The notes: generated from the letters alone by a model not told the origin. Numbered from the stretch's first letter, positions 51,868-60,664 are shown. The stretch: 64,000 nt of DNA from Chitinophaga cymbidii (GCF_007992715.1 NZ_BKAU01000005.1:372001-436000), one strand, 5' to 3'. Numbers and translations are program-made.

Positions 51868-52779
51868 ATGAACATTATGCAAATCAGCGGTCAATACAAC
51901 AAGGTAGAATATAACACGAATGTGTTTATTAATGCGGATACTGATAACAATGAAATAAACAACTGGAAAGAAAAACTAGCTTCCATACTGGAACAGATAC
52001 CATCCAAAGCAGATACTTTAAAACCCCTTATTCAGTTTATAGTTGCAGCCATTACTCCCACTAAAATTTACATGCTACAGCATAAGGATACAACTAAAGC
52101 CGCAACAGGCGGGTATATTGACCTGCTGATAGTCATATCCAGCCAAAATGAGGTGCCTTTTAAAGAACTAGAACCCGTGTTGGAGTTGGCATACCTGAAA
52201 AATCAGCGGGTTTCTTGCTCCCTGCATAACGAAGGCAATTTATTGGAATGGTTGCGAAATGGGCATACTTTTTATTCTCTTAACTGTATTCCTGAAAACC
52301 TAGTCTATGACGATAAAGCGACTATTTATCCTATTACTAACCCAGAAGCCTTACAAGAATTGAAAATACGGGTAAAACGTCAGTTCACACAGACTTTTCA
52401 GAAAGCCCTCGATTTTAATAAAAGCGCCGCTTACCTTTGCCAAAACACTTCTTCCTATTTAATACCATTTATGCTACACCAAGCAGTTGAACTCACCTAC
52501 AGAGGTATTTTACAAAGCCTGAACGGATATGATAAAAAGACGCATGAAATCCGGGCATTAAAAAAATATATTCGCCGGTGTGCGCCGCAATTGAACAGCA
52601 TTTTCCCGGATAATACCGAAGAAGAAAAGCGATTGCTGGACATACTGGAAAACGCCTACCTGAAAGCCCGTTATGAAGATCATTATAATGTGCCGGAAGA
52701 TGATCTTTCCAAACTTTTTGATAAAGTAATACGATTGCAGGAAACAGCTAAAGAAATTGTAGAAAGTAAATTACTTTAG
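51868..52779 (+). CDS. HEPN-domain protein with N-terminal nucleotidyltransferase-like region
   Basis: 303 residues. The C-terminal half (about 170-303) looks like HEPN: SSYLIPFMLHQAVELTYRGI, then HEIRALKKYIRR and a late ARYEDHYNV with Arg and His close together as in HEPN active sites. The N-terminal half shows a strand-rich element TGGYIDLLIVIS reminiscent of minimal nucleotidyltransferases but lacking a clear second Asp. HEPN proteins are often RNases of toxin or defence systems. It follows the SWIM gene by 22 bases and converges on the integrase. Confidence 0.65.
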   Translation: MNIMQISGQYNKVEYNTNVFINADTDNNEINNWKEKLASILEQIPSKADTLKPLIQFIVAAITPTKIYMLQHKDTTKAATGGYIDLLIVISSQNEVPFKELEPVLELAYLKNQRVSCSLHNEGNLLEWLRNGHTFYSLNCIPENLVYDDKATIYPITNPEALQELKIRVKRQFTQTFQKALDFNKSAAYLCQNTSSYLIPFMLHQAVELTYRGILQSLNGYDKKTHEIRALKKYIRRCAPQLNSIFPDNTEEEKRLLDILENAYLKARYEDHYNVPEDDLSKLFDKVIRLQETAKEIVESKLL

Positions 52780-52817
52780 ATGCTTTAAGTTCATCAAATG
52801 ATTGCATACCAGTTTTA

Positions 52818-53906
52818 CTATGGCAGGTGAGAGCCAGGAAGTTTTTGAATATGCTCACTTTGGTCTTTCAAGCGATGTCGTTTGTAAACCTCATTCACAT
52901 ACCGGCTGGTGGTATGGCCCAGTAATAGTGCTACTGTAGCCGCATCTACATTAGCATCCTGTAGTAGGATAGAAAAACTCAATCGGGCGCAGCTCCAGGT
53001 AACATGCTTGTCAACGCCAGCATCCTTCACCCATCTTTGAACAATTTTATTGCAACCGTCGAGGGAGGGTAGTACAAATATTTTTCCTATCGATGTCAGG
53101 CCATTATGTCTAATCCGGATTTTTTCAAGAATGGCTTGGGCAATGGGGTGCATGGTGAGTACTAATGGGTTTCCTGTTTTCTTTTGAATAATCCGGGTTG
53201 TAAGAGAGCTTCCCTTGATTTGTGACCATTCAAGACTTTTTACATCTATATGCCTCAGGCCAGTGTAGCAAGAAAATACAAAGGCTTCTTTTACCTCCTG
53301 GTTTAAACAGGGGGTTTTTAGTAATTGGATATATTCCTCAGCTTCCAGATTCTCTTTTAGTTGCGTAATTGGGCTTGATTTTGCCGCAACTTCTTCCGTG
53401 GGATTATTTTTGTAGTAACCTTCCTTCGTTGCCGCCTTAAGGACTTTTTTAAATTTTGCATAATAATTGGCTGGTGTATCCCCATTAAACCGATCCAGCA
53501 AATATTGCCGGAAACGTTCACAAATGTTTTCCGTGATCTCGATAGGTGCGAGAAAGGTTTTTTTAACGAATGCTTTGAATTGATCAAGACTATTTTTTAA
53601 GTGACGGTTGCCCTTTCGTTTGTTATTGTCTACGTACTCCTTATAATAGTCTAAGAAATTCGCTTTGAATTTGTGTGAGGGAATATGCCCCGTACCAATT
53701 GACTGTTGTTCCAGGGTCAATTGGGATTTTTTGGTTTCCAAAATGGCAAGGGCTTCTTTGTTATGATTTTTTTGCAGCTGCTCTTTTGGTTTTGCATATG
53801 TGTAAATACCAGTAGCAATTCTTTCTCCGGGCCCTTTGCCCCATTCCAGTGTGTAATAGATTTTTTGCCCATTCCGCGTGGGTCTTGGTGTCACAGTGAT
53901 GGTCAT
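52818..53906 (-). CDS. int: Tyrosine site-specific recombinase (integrase)
   Basis: 362 residues. An N-terminal SAM-like/core-binding region (about 80-185) precedes the catalytic domain: Arg218 (YTGLRHID), Lys242/243, Arg308 in TWSCARLSF, His331 (LLGHTT) and nucleophile Tyr341 (EVYKRH). The usual His of the HxxR motif is Ser305, a known variation in Bacteroidota integrases. It lies about 140 bases from tRNA-Leu, whose 3' end is the natural attachment site for this enzyme type. Confidence 0.92.
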   Translation of the reverse strand: MTITVTPRPTRNGQKIYYTLEWGKGPGERIATGIYTYAKPKEQLQKNHNKEALAILETKKSQLTLEQQSIGTGHIPSHKFKANFLDYYKEYVDNNKRKGNRHLKNSLDQFKAFVKKTFLAPIEITENICERFRQYLLDRFNGDTPANYYAKFKKVLKAATKEGYYKNNPTEEVAAKSSPITQLKENLEAEEYIQLLKTPCLNQEVKEAFVFSCYTGLRHIDVKSLEWSQIKGSSLTTRIIQKKTGNPLVLTMHPIAQAILEKIRIRHNGLTSIGKIFVLPSLDGCNKIVQRWVKDAGVDKHVTWSCARLSFSILLQDANVDAATVALLLGHTTSRYVNEVYKRHRLKDQSEHIQKLPGSHLP

Positions 53907-54007
53907 AAACGTTCATTTTTTGTGTGCCGAACTGTGTGCCATCTGTGAGCCAAAAAGAGTGGAAGTATGCGGAAAAAACCGGCAAAAAGTGGGGTTTAAC
54001 AAAAGAA

Positions 54008-54042
54008 AAACCCCCTGTAAATCAATGACTTACAGGGGGTTT
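54008..54042. terminator. Strong terminator downstream of tRNA-Leu
   Basis: A perfect 13-bp stem (54008-54020 with 54030-54042, arm AAACCCCCTGTAA), loop 9 bases, directly after the tRNA 3' end on the minus strand. It ends the tRNA transcript and insulates the integrase. If the crossover is at the tRNA end, this hairpin belongs to the island side. Confidence 0.85.
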
Positions 54043-54045
54043 GTG

Positions 54046-54129
54046 TGCCCAGAACTGGATTCGAACCAGCACACCCTTGCGAGCGCTGCGACCTGAACAC
54101 AGTGCGTCTACCAATTTCGCCATCTGGGC
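54046..54129 (-). tRNA. tRNA-Leu (anticodon CAG)
   Basis: 84 nt on the minus strand. Acceptor GCCCAGA pairs with TCTGGGC, discriminator A. The D arm contains GAAATTGGTAGACGC. The anticodon stem CTGTG/CGCAG encloses loop TTCAGGT (anticodon CAG), a long class II variable arm follows, and the T arm is GCTGG TTCGAAT CCAGT. The CCA end is not encoded. This is the probable attachment site of the neighbouring integrase. Confidence 0.97.
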
Positions 54130-54146
54130 ATCCGTGTTAGGGAGTG

Positions 54147-54176
54147 CAAATGTAGCGCATTATTTCAAATTTCCAA
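54147..54176 (-). promoter_or_regulatory. tRNA-Leu promoter
   Basis: On the minus strand TTG at 54176-54174 is followed after exactly 19 bases by TACATTTG (54154-54147), ending 17 bases before the tRNA 5' end. It overlaps the last codons of the upstream hydrolase gene. Confidence 0.75.
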
Positions 54177-55179
54177 AAGTTTTCAGATTCTCCCACCAAT
54201 GTTGGCCCGGCATATCACCGCCCAGTATAACTGGCTCGCCTATACGGGGCGTTGTGATCCTCACGTCTTGCGCCGCGGCGGCCTTCACTGCCCGCTCCGC
54301 GGGCTCGTACCATGGGTGGTAAGCCAGCGCGAACTTGCTCCAGTGCACCGGGAGAAACACCTCCGCCCGCAGGTCTACTGCCGCCTGCACCGCTTCTTCC
54401 GGGTTCATATGGATGTTCGGCCAGCTGGGGTTGTACTGCCCGGTTTCCAGCAGCGCCAGATCAAACGGGCCGTACTTTTCGCCGATGGTTTTGAAATGCG
54501 TGTCGTAGCCGGAATCCCCGCCCACATAGATCCTGCTGCCATTCAGCTGTAGCACGAAAGACGCCCACAAAGAGCCGCCCCGCCGCAGCCCGCGCCCGGA
54601 GAAGTGCCGCGCGGGCGTGGCTGTCAGCGTCACGCCGGGCGCCACTTCATCCGCATCCCACCAGTCCATTTCCGTGATCAGGTTGGCCGGAATCCCGCAC
54701 TTCACCAGGTCGCGGCCCACGCCAAGCGCCGTATACACCGTTTTTACCCGGGAGCGCAGGCGGCGCAGCGTCTGCTGGTCCAGGTGATCGTAATGGTTAT
54801 GCGTGATGATCAGCAGGTCGATGTCCGGCAGATCATCCACAGCATAGATATTCGATCCGGGGAAAGCCTTCACCATAAAAGGAACGGGGGAGGCATGGCC
54901 GCTAAGCACCGGGTCTACCAGTACGTTGAACCCGTTATGATGGACCAGGTAGGAAGAATGCCCGAACCATATTATGACCGGCGCGCCCGCGGGCAAGGCT
55001 TTCAGGTCTGTCCGCACGGCCGGCAGCGGTTGGGACGGATAAGCCGTTTTAGGTTTGTTGAGAAAGTTCACCAGCACCTTCAGGAAAGATGCGTCCGGCG
55101 ACATCACCGGTGTAGGAGAAAGATTCTGGAACGAACCATTTGAAAAATTGGGCGAACGCCAGCCTTTAACACGCCTCAT
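54160..55179 (-). CDS. MBL-fold hydrolase, UlaG/NAPE-PLD-like
   Basis: 339 residues. Metallo-beta-lactamase motifs: THNHYDHLD (metal ligands), TPARHFSGRGL, YVGGDSGYD and FLPVHWSKFAL. The combination of W-W-D and HFSGR elements is typical of the NAPE-PLD/RomA-like branch acting on phospholipid or lactone-type esters. There is no signal peptide. It is the first gene to the right of the tRNA, in GC-richer sequence that looks like host backbone. Confidence 0.88.
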   Translation of the reverse strand: MRRVKGWRSPNFSNGSFQNLSPTPVMSPDASFLKVLVNFLNKPKTAYPSQPLPAVRTDLKALPAGAPVIIWFGHSSYLVHHNGFNVLVDPVLSGHASPVPFMVKAFPGSNIYAVDDLPDIDLLIITHNHYDHLDQQTLRRLRSRVKTVYTALGVGRDLVKCGIPANLITEMDWWDADEVAPGVTLTATPARHFSGRGLRRGGSLWASFVLQLNGSRIYVGGDSGYDTHFKTIGEKYGPFDLALLETGQYNPSWPNIHMNPEEAVQAAVDLRAEVFLPVHWSKFALAYHPWYEPAERAVKAAAAQDVRITTPRIGEPVILGGDMPGQHWWENLKTFGNLK

Positions 55180-55259
55180 CGGTATAATAATTTTCCTGAA
55201 TGTACGATCAATGTCGGATTCTTACAATTTGATGCAGCCGTTGCTGCTTACATTTGCGT

Positions 55260-55607
55260 ATGGTCACCGTTAAAACATTCCGGAGAATATGCATGTCGCT
55301 GCCCGAAGTACAGGAGGTGGCGCATTGGGGGAATCCCGCGTTCCGCACCAAACGGAAGATATTCGTTACGCTGCGGGAAAAGGAACTGCAAGCTAATTTT
55401 GGCTTCACGCCGGAAGAGCAGGCGGCTTTCTGCGGGGCGGACAGTAAAAGCTTCGTTCCGGTGGAAGGCGGCTGGGGCCGGCAGGGATGGACGACCGTAA
55501 ACCTGGAAAAGATCTCTGAAAAAATGCTTGTCAACGCTTTGCAGAGCGCCTGGTATAATGCCGCGCCGCCGAAATTGCAGGCGGCTTTCAGGGAGAAACT
55601 GGAATGA
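55260..55607 (+). CDS. MmcQ/YjbR family DNA-binding-like protein
   Basis: 115 residues from the ATG at 55260 (MVTVKTFRRICMSLPEVQEV). The fold signature is HWGNPAFRTKRKIFVTL then EGGWGRQGWTTVNLEKISEKM and the C-terminal SAWYNAAPPKLQAAF. YjbR-like proteins are small CyaY-fold proteins sometimes called DNA-binding; no firm function. A TACATTTG box at 55249-55256 ends three bases before the ATG, suggesting a leaderless mRNA. It converges with the NTPase gene, 3 bases between stops. Confidence 0.88.
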   Translation: MVTVKTFRRICMSLPEVQEVAHWGNPAFRTKRKIFVTLREKELQANFGFTPEEQAAFCGADSKSFVPVEGGWGRQGWTTVNLEKISEKMLVNALQSAWYNAAPPKLQAAFREKLE

Positions 55608-55610
55608 GCA

Positions 55611-58600
55611 TCACCTGAACGCCAACCCCAGCTCCTTCCGCCGCTGCTTCGATATCTCCCGTTTTACAGGTGACTGTTTCTGCGCCAGCACGCTCCACGA
55701 TTTGGCCGCGTTGAAAACATCCAGGTAAGGCATATCATTCCTGAACACGCTCAGGAACTGGTCCCGCACATAATACAGCATATCCCCGTTGCCGGACATG
55801 CCGTAACGGTCATTGGCCGTCAATTGCAGGCCGGTCTTCACGTTCAGCCGGTTGTCCAGCACCAGCAGCCTGTTCTTTTTCGTGAGCACCAGTATTTCAT
55901 CCTTTGCGCGGTTGTACTGCATCGTTTCAATGCCGTCCGGATGAAAGAACATGCCGGTCAGCACGCCGTCCAGGTTCCGGCGGCGGATCGTGTCCCGGTA
56001 GTTCCTGTCCTCGCTGTGATAGACGGGCGATACATGGGTGATGAATGCATTTTTGTCGAAATTCAGCGCCAGCAGGCTTTCCCGGAAATACAGCCGCGAG
56101 TGGTCGTCCAGCTTGATCAGTTCCGCATCTTCATCATACGCGCCCATCTTGGCGATGATCCGCTGTTTGTCCAGGCTCCCGAAGGCATAGCCGCAGCTTT
56201 CCGTGGTGGGGAAGCTGAGCGTATCGCGGCCGAGCAGTACATGTATCTGGTCGAATTTTCCCCAGATCAGCGCGCCATCGTCTGTGAAATCACCGAACTG
56301 CATGCTGCGGATCTGTTGAACGAAATTCCCGTGCTCGTCGTATACATGCAGGAAAGTATTGCCTTCGGGCGTCACGTAGAGCGAAACGATCTTTTTCAGA
56401 TCGCGGGAGGTGGTGACGGTGGCGGTGGCGGCCAGCTGGTTCAGGGGGATGCCGCCGGGCGTCATCACCTGCGCGGTATAGGTAAGGTCGCCGTTGGTTT
56501 TTTCGAGGAAGGGAACGAGCAGGTTGCCGGATGCGGTGTACCGCACCCGGTAGGAATCAAATTCGGAGAAAGCATTCGGTGCAAGGTTTTCGATGGGATG
56601 CAGGTAACGGCCGGCGCCGCCGAGGCGCACCACACGCTGGTGGCCGGTGCTGCAGTTGAGTATCGTAAATTCAGTGGGGAACGGCGTTTGGGGGGAATAA
56701 CGTTCCAGCTTGTTGTTCTTTTTCGTTTGCGCCATGGCGCTGGTTTTGCGGGCCAGCAGCAGCATGTCGTCGCGGTTCAGGAAGTAGGCGTAGGAGATGC
56801 CGGGGAAGGAGGCGATCTGTTTGCCTTTGTTGTTGAGCACGATGTAATTTTCATCGCCGTTATCCATCACCATAAATAGCCCGTTCGCGGATATATCGAT
56901 GTGGCCAGGCTCCAGCATGGGAGAGCTGAGGGTATCGGTGTAAGCGCTGAATTTCGATTGTACTTCCTGCGTTTGCATGAATTCCAGCAGCTTCTGCTGT
57001 ACCCAGGCGGTATCCCTGCCGAAAACCCGTTCCTTGATGGGACCGAAGAGGTTCAGGGCATCCACCGGGTCGATGTTCTTCATTTTGTAGCCCATGTACA
57101 CCAGGCTTTCATTGCGGTTGAATTCCCGGCGGAGGGATTGCGAATAGAAGTACAGGGCGGTGGAGGAGATGGCGAGGATGCCACCGGCGATCCATCCCCA
57201 TTTCCAGCGTTTTTGCCGCTCGCGCAGTTGCTTCAGCCGTTTTATTTCTTCCTGTTTTTCGATGTCTTCCTTTTCTCTTTCTTTGATGCTGGCGGTGTAA
57301 AATTCGAGGATGTCCGGCGCGAGGTTGAGCTGGGAGATGAAAGGGCGGTATGAATCGATCTCCTTGCGGGTGAGGTATTCGCTCGTTTTGCTCTGGAAGC
57401 CGGTGAAGCGGCTCCTGATCTGCTGATCGATGAGGGCGGCCCGCCGTTGTTCCTCGGTGCGGCGGCTGTCTATCAGGCCGGCCAGCACGTCGTGCGCCAG
57501 CTCGTAAGTTTGCCCGTCCGTGCGGAGTATCTTGTTCTTTTCCAGTTCGGAGAGGCAGCGGATCATCAGGGCAGATGGACGGTTTTGCAGATAGGGCGCC
57601 ACCTGGCCGGTGAACCAGATGCCGTTGTTGATGCGCAGGTAGGCCAGCGGCCGCTTGGTGCCTTCGTTGGTCACAAAGCCGTCCAGCACATTGCTCACAA
57701 AATCATCCGGGATGTCCGGAAATTCTTCGTGCAGCCCTTCCTGTATAACGGTGATACGCTCGCGGATGAAGCGGTTCAGCACTTCGTTCATCTTGCCGAA
57801 ACGGCGGATGATGGCGCTGTCGAATACGATATCCGGACCGCTGTTCATGTACACGGCGCGCCACAGCTGGTCCAGGTAGATCTGCAGGTAGGGGAGCGAG
57901 ATGGTGTTTTTTTCGGTGAGTATGCTGATGATCTGTTTGGCATTTTCGCTGCCTTCGCGGAGTGTGATGGAAAAGCGCTCGCAGGATTTTACGATCACCT
58001 CTTCCACGTTCCGGGCATTCATGGGTTCTATCCGCAGGCGGCGGTCGCAGAAGTCGGGGATTTCCTTTTCAAACTCGCTCAATCCGGCGAAAAATTCTTC
58101 CCGCATGATGAACAGCAGGTTGCAGAATTGCAGGTCGGGGTCGCAGAGGATATGGTCGATGATGCGGATGAAGGTTTGTTTTTCGTTGTCGCTGCCCATG
58201 ATGAGCAGCTCTTCAAACTGGTCGAAGATGAGGTATACGGGCCGCAGGTACCGCAGGTTGATGCTTTTGAGCGATTCGTATATTTCATCGTTCCCGGAGG
58301 GCAATGGCGCTCTCACAAAGGTGTGCTGGCGCATGTTGTTATCGCCGCTCAGCGCCGCGGAAACGCCGGTGCTTTGCGGCATGGCCGCGGTACTATCCTG
58401 CTTCAGCACCTTGGCGAGCGATTCATTGATGTTGTCGCCACGCCGGATGAAGAAGGGCGTCCAGTCCGTATCTTCCATCCTGTTCATCAATCCGCACTGC
58501 ACGATGCTGGTCTTGCCCGTGCCGCTGGTGCCGTAGACCAGCACTAATCTGTTCTTGTGAATATGCTGGTACAGCTGGCGGATCTCTTCATCGCGTCCGA

Positions 58601-58670
58601 AGAAAATATTGTAATCATCCCGGCCGTAGGGGTCCAGGAATTTGAAGGGGCTGTTGATGATCGGTTCCAT
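55611..58670 (-). CDS. nSTAND-type NTPase with transmembrane helix and beta-propeller-like C-terminus
   Basis: 1019 residues. Residues 1-20 (NSPFKFLDPYGRDDYNIFFG) and the P-loop GTSGTGKTS (47-55) with Walker B VYLIFDQFEELL (145-156) identify a STAND-like (nSTAND1) ATPase. A winged-helix/helical region runs to about 440. One transmembrane helix (about 488-510, WIAGGILAISSTALYFYSQ) follows a basic stretch. The last ~500 residues are strand repeats (DENYIVLNNKGKQIASFPG, NTFLHVYDEHGNFVQQI, NRLLVLDNRLNVKTG) resembling a WD40-type propeller. It is 18 bases downstream of the CHAT gene, so co-transcribed. Likely a signal-sensing oligomeric switch. Confidence 0.88.
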   Translation of the reverse strand: MEPIINSPFKFLDPYGRDDYNIFFGRDEEIRQLYQHIHKNRLVLVYGTSGTGKTSIVQCGLMNRMEDTDWTPFFIRRGDNINESLAKVLKQDSTAAMPQSTGVSAALSGDNNMRQHTFVRAPLPSGNDEIYESLKSINLRYLRPVYLIFDQFEELLIMGSDNEKQTFIRIIDHILCDPDLQFCNLLFIMREEFFAGLSEFEKEIPDFCDRRLRIEPMNARNVEEVIVKSCERFSITLREGSENAKQIISILTEKNTISLPYLQIYLDQLWRAVYMNSGPDIVFDSAIIRRFGKMNEVLNRFIRERITVIQEGLHEEFPDIPDDFVSNVLDGFVTNEGTKRPLAYLRINNGIWFTGQVAPYLQNRPSALMIRCLSELEKNKILRTDGQTYELAHDVLAGLIDSRRTEEQRRAALIDQQIRSRFTGFQSKTSEYLTRKEIDSYRPFISQLNLAPDILEFYTASIKEREKEDIEKQEEIKRLKQLRERQKRWKWGWIAGGILAISSTALYFYSQSLRREFNRNESLVYMGYKMKNIDPVDALNLFGPIKERVFGRDTAWVQQKLLEFMQTQEVQSKFSAYTDTLSSPMLEPGHIDISANGLFMVMDNGDENYIVLNNKGKQIASFPGISYAYFLNRDDMLLLARKTSAMAQTKKNNKLERYSPQTPFPTEFTILNCSTGHQRVVRLGGAGRYLHPIENLAPNAFSEFDSYRVRYTASGNLLVPFLEKTNGDLTYTAQVMTPGGIPLNQLAATATVTTSRDLKKIVSLYVTPEGNTFLHVYDEHGNFVQQIRSMQFGDFTDDGALIWGKFDQIHVLLGRDTLSFPTTESCGYAFGSLDKQRIIAKMGAYDEDAELIKLDDHSRLYFRESLLALNFDKNAFITHVSPVYHSEDRNYRDTIRRRNLDGVLTGMFFHPDGIETMQYNRAKDEILVLTKKNRLLVLDNRLNVKTGLQLTANDRYGMSGNGDMLYYVRDQFLSVFRNDMPYLDVFNAAKSWSVLAQKQSPVKREISKQRRKELGLAFR

Positions 58671-58688
58671 ATCTGGGGTCGGTTGTGG

Positions 58689-60533
58689 CTATACGACGGC
58701 TGCCATTGACGTAAAATGTTTGAAGGCGGTGAGCTGCTTGCAGACGGCTTCATAGCGCCCTTGTTCCTGCTGCTCCGTTCGTCCGAAACGGCGGTTGATA
58801 TTGATCTCTACCCGGTTCAGCTCGTCATCCGGCTTGCTGACGTTCCGGAACACGTACACATCGTCCGTGGAGCGGTATTGTCCGTAGAATACAAGGTTGG
58901 AGCGGTCTGCCCGGCTTTCGAAGGCGTTGATGTCTACCACCAGCGGGGAAAGGTTCAGAAATTCCAACGCTTCGCCGCGGTACTGCCGTCTTTCTACATT
59001 GAAAACGGTGAGGTTTTGCTTGGTGAGGATCACGCCGCTGTTGTCCAGGTGCTTGGCCAGAAGGTAGTAATTCACTTCATGGCTGGCGTTGGAGTTCATC
59101 AGCTTCACCACCTGGTGATCGAATTCCGTCGTGGTGTCGTGCCGGTATTTGTTGATGCGGATGTTTTGGATGCTGGTGAGCGTGTAGCGGTGCAGGAAGC
59201 CGAGTTTTTCGAAGAAAACGGACAGCATCTCTTCGGCCGTCAGGCAAAGTTCGGGCACTTCCGCCTCCTGTATCTGCGCGGGCCGGTTGGGATGGCTGAT
59301 GGAAAAGTAAGTGGCTTCGCGGATGTAGGAAAGATATTCGCAGGCTTCCCCGAATTTTTTGTTTTGCTCATCTTTTTCGCGCAGCGTTTCCAGCTCGGTC
59401 ACAAAATAATCCACCTTCTCCAGCGTATCGATGAACTTGCGGATGCTGCGGATGAGGAAGCTGTAGTTATACACGGCGCGTTCATCCACCGTCAAGGAAA
59501 AATAATCCGCCATCAGCTGCGCAATGCTGTCCGGCAGCTTTTCTATTCTTTTCAGGATGATCAGTTCCCACAACTGCGAGATCATGATGATGCCCATGAA
59601 TTCAGTCGTAATGTGAAATACCCGCCCGATCTGTTCCAGCCGCTTCATGCCGGGGCGCTTGAGCGCTTCGGCGCCGTATTCCGCGGCGAAGAGCGTTTTC
59701 AGCTGTATGGCGATGGGATGAGGGAATACGTCCATGATCGTTTTCTGGAACACGTTGTCTTCAATGATCTCCGTTTTCTTTTTTTCATCCAGCTGCAGGG
59801 CCGGAATATTGCCGTCCTGCACCAGCGCGGAAAAGATGGTCTGCGTCAGCTGAAGGTTCGGCTCGTAGATGACGTTGGCGTAAGTGTTCTCCGTGGGCAT
59901 GGGATTACCGTCCACCGCTTCCGCTTTTTTGAAGAACAGTCCCCAGAATGGCTCCCGTGGCGTAGCGCCGGGGATGTGCATATCGCGGCTGGCGGGTTCG
60001 TCGAGTCCCAGCTTCTCCGTTGTGGCGGTCTGCGCGGCGGCGAGGGCGGCGGTAAAAGCATTGCGGACCGTCATCCTTTTTTGACAAAGATTCTGAAACA
60101 ACGCCACACCGAAGATCTTGGCCGAGGTGTCGTTGACGGACGCGCTGGTGGCGATCACCGCCGGAACGCCCAGCTCCAGCAGCTTGTCCACCTGCTTCGC
60201 CGTGGAACAGCCGTTAAGGATCACCAGCTTCAGCGCGCCGCTGGCGATACTCGGTTGCAGCTGGTAAGCGATGCCGATGCCGTTGGCGGCCTGGTCGTTG
60301 AACAGGAGGGAGGTCTGGCTGGCGTGACCGGCATAATGGAATAACGCGATGTTATTGCCATACACGCTGAATGCGTTGTTGATGTTATCTACAGTCGCAT
60401 ATGATTCCCGGTGCACTGCGTAATTGCCGCGGTTATGTTCGATGAGTATGCGGTGTATGCCTTCATCTTCGGCTGTGATGGAGGAAAGGGGATCTTCGCT
60501 GCTGTTCGCGAAAGATATCAGGATCGTTTTCAT
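58689..60533 (-). CDS. CHAT-domain (caspase-like peptidase) protein
   Basis: 614 residues. The N-terminal ~210 residues are a CHAT domain with His70 in LFHYAGHASQ and Cys109 in VILNGCSTAKQV, the clan CD dyad, and the later VPAVIATSASVNDTSAKIFG. The following ~400 residues are mainly helical and unrecognised, perhaps the substrate- or partner-binding part. It has no signal peptide. The nSTAND NTPase gene follows after 18 bases, and the caspase-hydrolase gene is divergent from its start. A regulated protease role is inferred. Confidence 0.88.
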   Translation of the reverse strand: MKTILISFANSSEDPLSSITAEDEGIHRILIEHNRGNYAVHRESYATVDNINNAFSVYGNNIALFHYAGHASQTSLLFNDQAANGIGIAYQLQPSIASGALKLVILNGCSTAKQVDKLLELGVPAVIATSASVNDTSAKIFGVALFQNLCQKRMTVRNAFTAALAAAQTATTEKLGLDEPASRDMHIPGATPREPFWGLFFKKAEAVDGNPMPTENTYANVIYEPNLQLTQTIFSALVQDGNIPALQLDEKKKTEIIEDNVFQKTIMDVFPHPIAIQLKTLFAAEYGAEALKRPGMKRLEQIGRVFHITTEFMGIIMISQLWELIILKRIEKLPDSIAQLMADYFSLTVDERAVYNYSFLIRSIRKFIDTLEKVDYFVTELETLREKDEQNKKFGEACEYLSYIREATYFSISHPNRPAQIQEAEVPELCLTAEEMLSVFFEKLGFLHRYTLTSIQNIRINKYRHDTTTEFDHQVVKLMNSNASHEVNYYLLAKHLDNSGVILTKQNLTVFNVERRQYRGEALEFLNLSPLVVDINAFESRADRSNLVFYGQYRSTDDVYVFRNVSKPDDELNRVEININRRFGRTEQQEQGRYEAVCKQLTAFKHFTSMAAVV

Positions 60534-60633
60534 AAAAGAAACTACTTCGGGGTAAAAAATGCAAACAACTTGGGGTTCAATATGATCTGTAAGTTAACAC
60601 TTTTTGCTGATATTCATTTGATTATAAAATTTT

Positions 60634-60664
60634 TTGTACAGCGTGCAGGAAAGGTGTAAGTTTA
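60634..60664 (+). promoter_or_regulatory. Candidate promoter for the caspase-hydrolase gene
   Basis: TTG at 60634-60636 followed after 20 bases by TAAGTTTA (60657-60664), one mismatch from TAnnTTTG. It lies 40 bases before the ATG at 60704, in the 170-base divergent region shared with the CHAT operon. Confidence 0.5.

Larger units (their letters stand above)
46665..54129. mobile_element. Integrase end of a genomic island or decayed conjugative element at tRNA-Leu
   Basis: This segment holds an RteC-like excision regulator, small HTH proteins, two island-type hypothetical genes and a tyrosine integrase pointing away from, and next to, tRNA-Leu. It is visibly more AT-rich than the sequence to the right of the tRNA. 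No tra or mob genes occur in the window. The right limit is the tRNA 3' end (54046). The left limit is unknown: I saw no second copy of the tRNA 3' end, so the metal and sulfide cargo could also belong to it and run past base 1. Confidence 0.6.

Noticed and set aside
57447..58547. Long plus-strand open frame opposite the nSTAND NTPase
   Set aside because: Antisense to Walker A/B-bearing sequence, with no recognisable domain or start signal. GC-rich third positions explain the lack of stops.
58716..60344. A 542-codon open frame on the plus strand opposite the CHAT gene
   Set aside because: It is antisense to a protein with a clear catalytic dyad. Its translation is His/Gln/Arg-rich without motifs, the usual shadow of a GC-rich coding strand.
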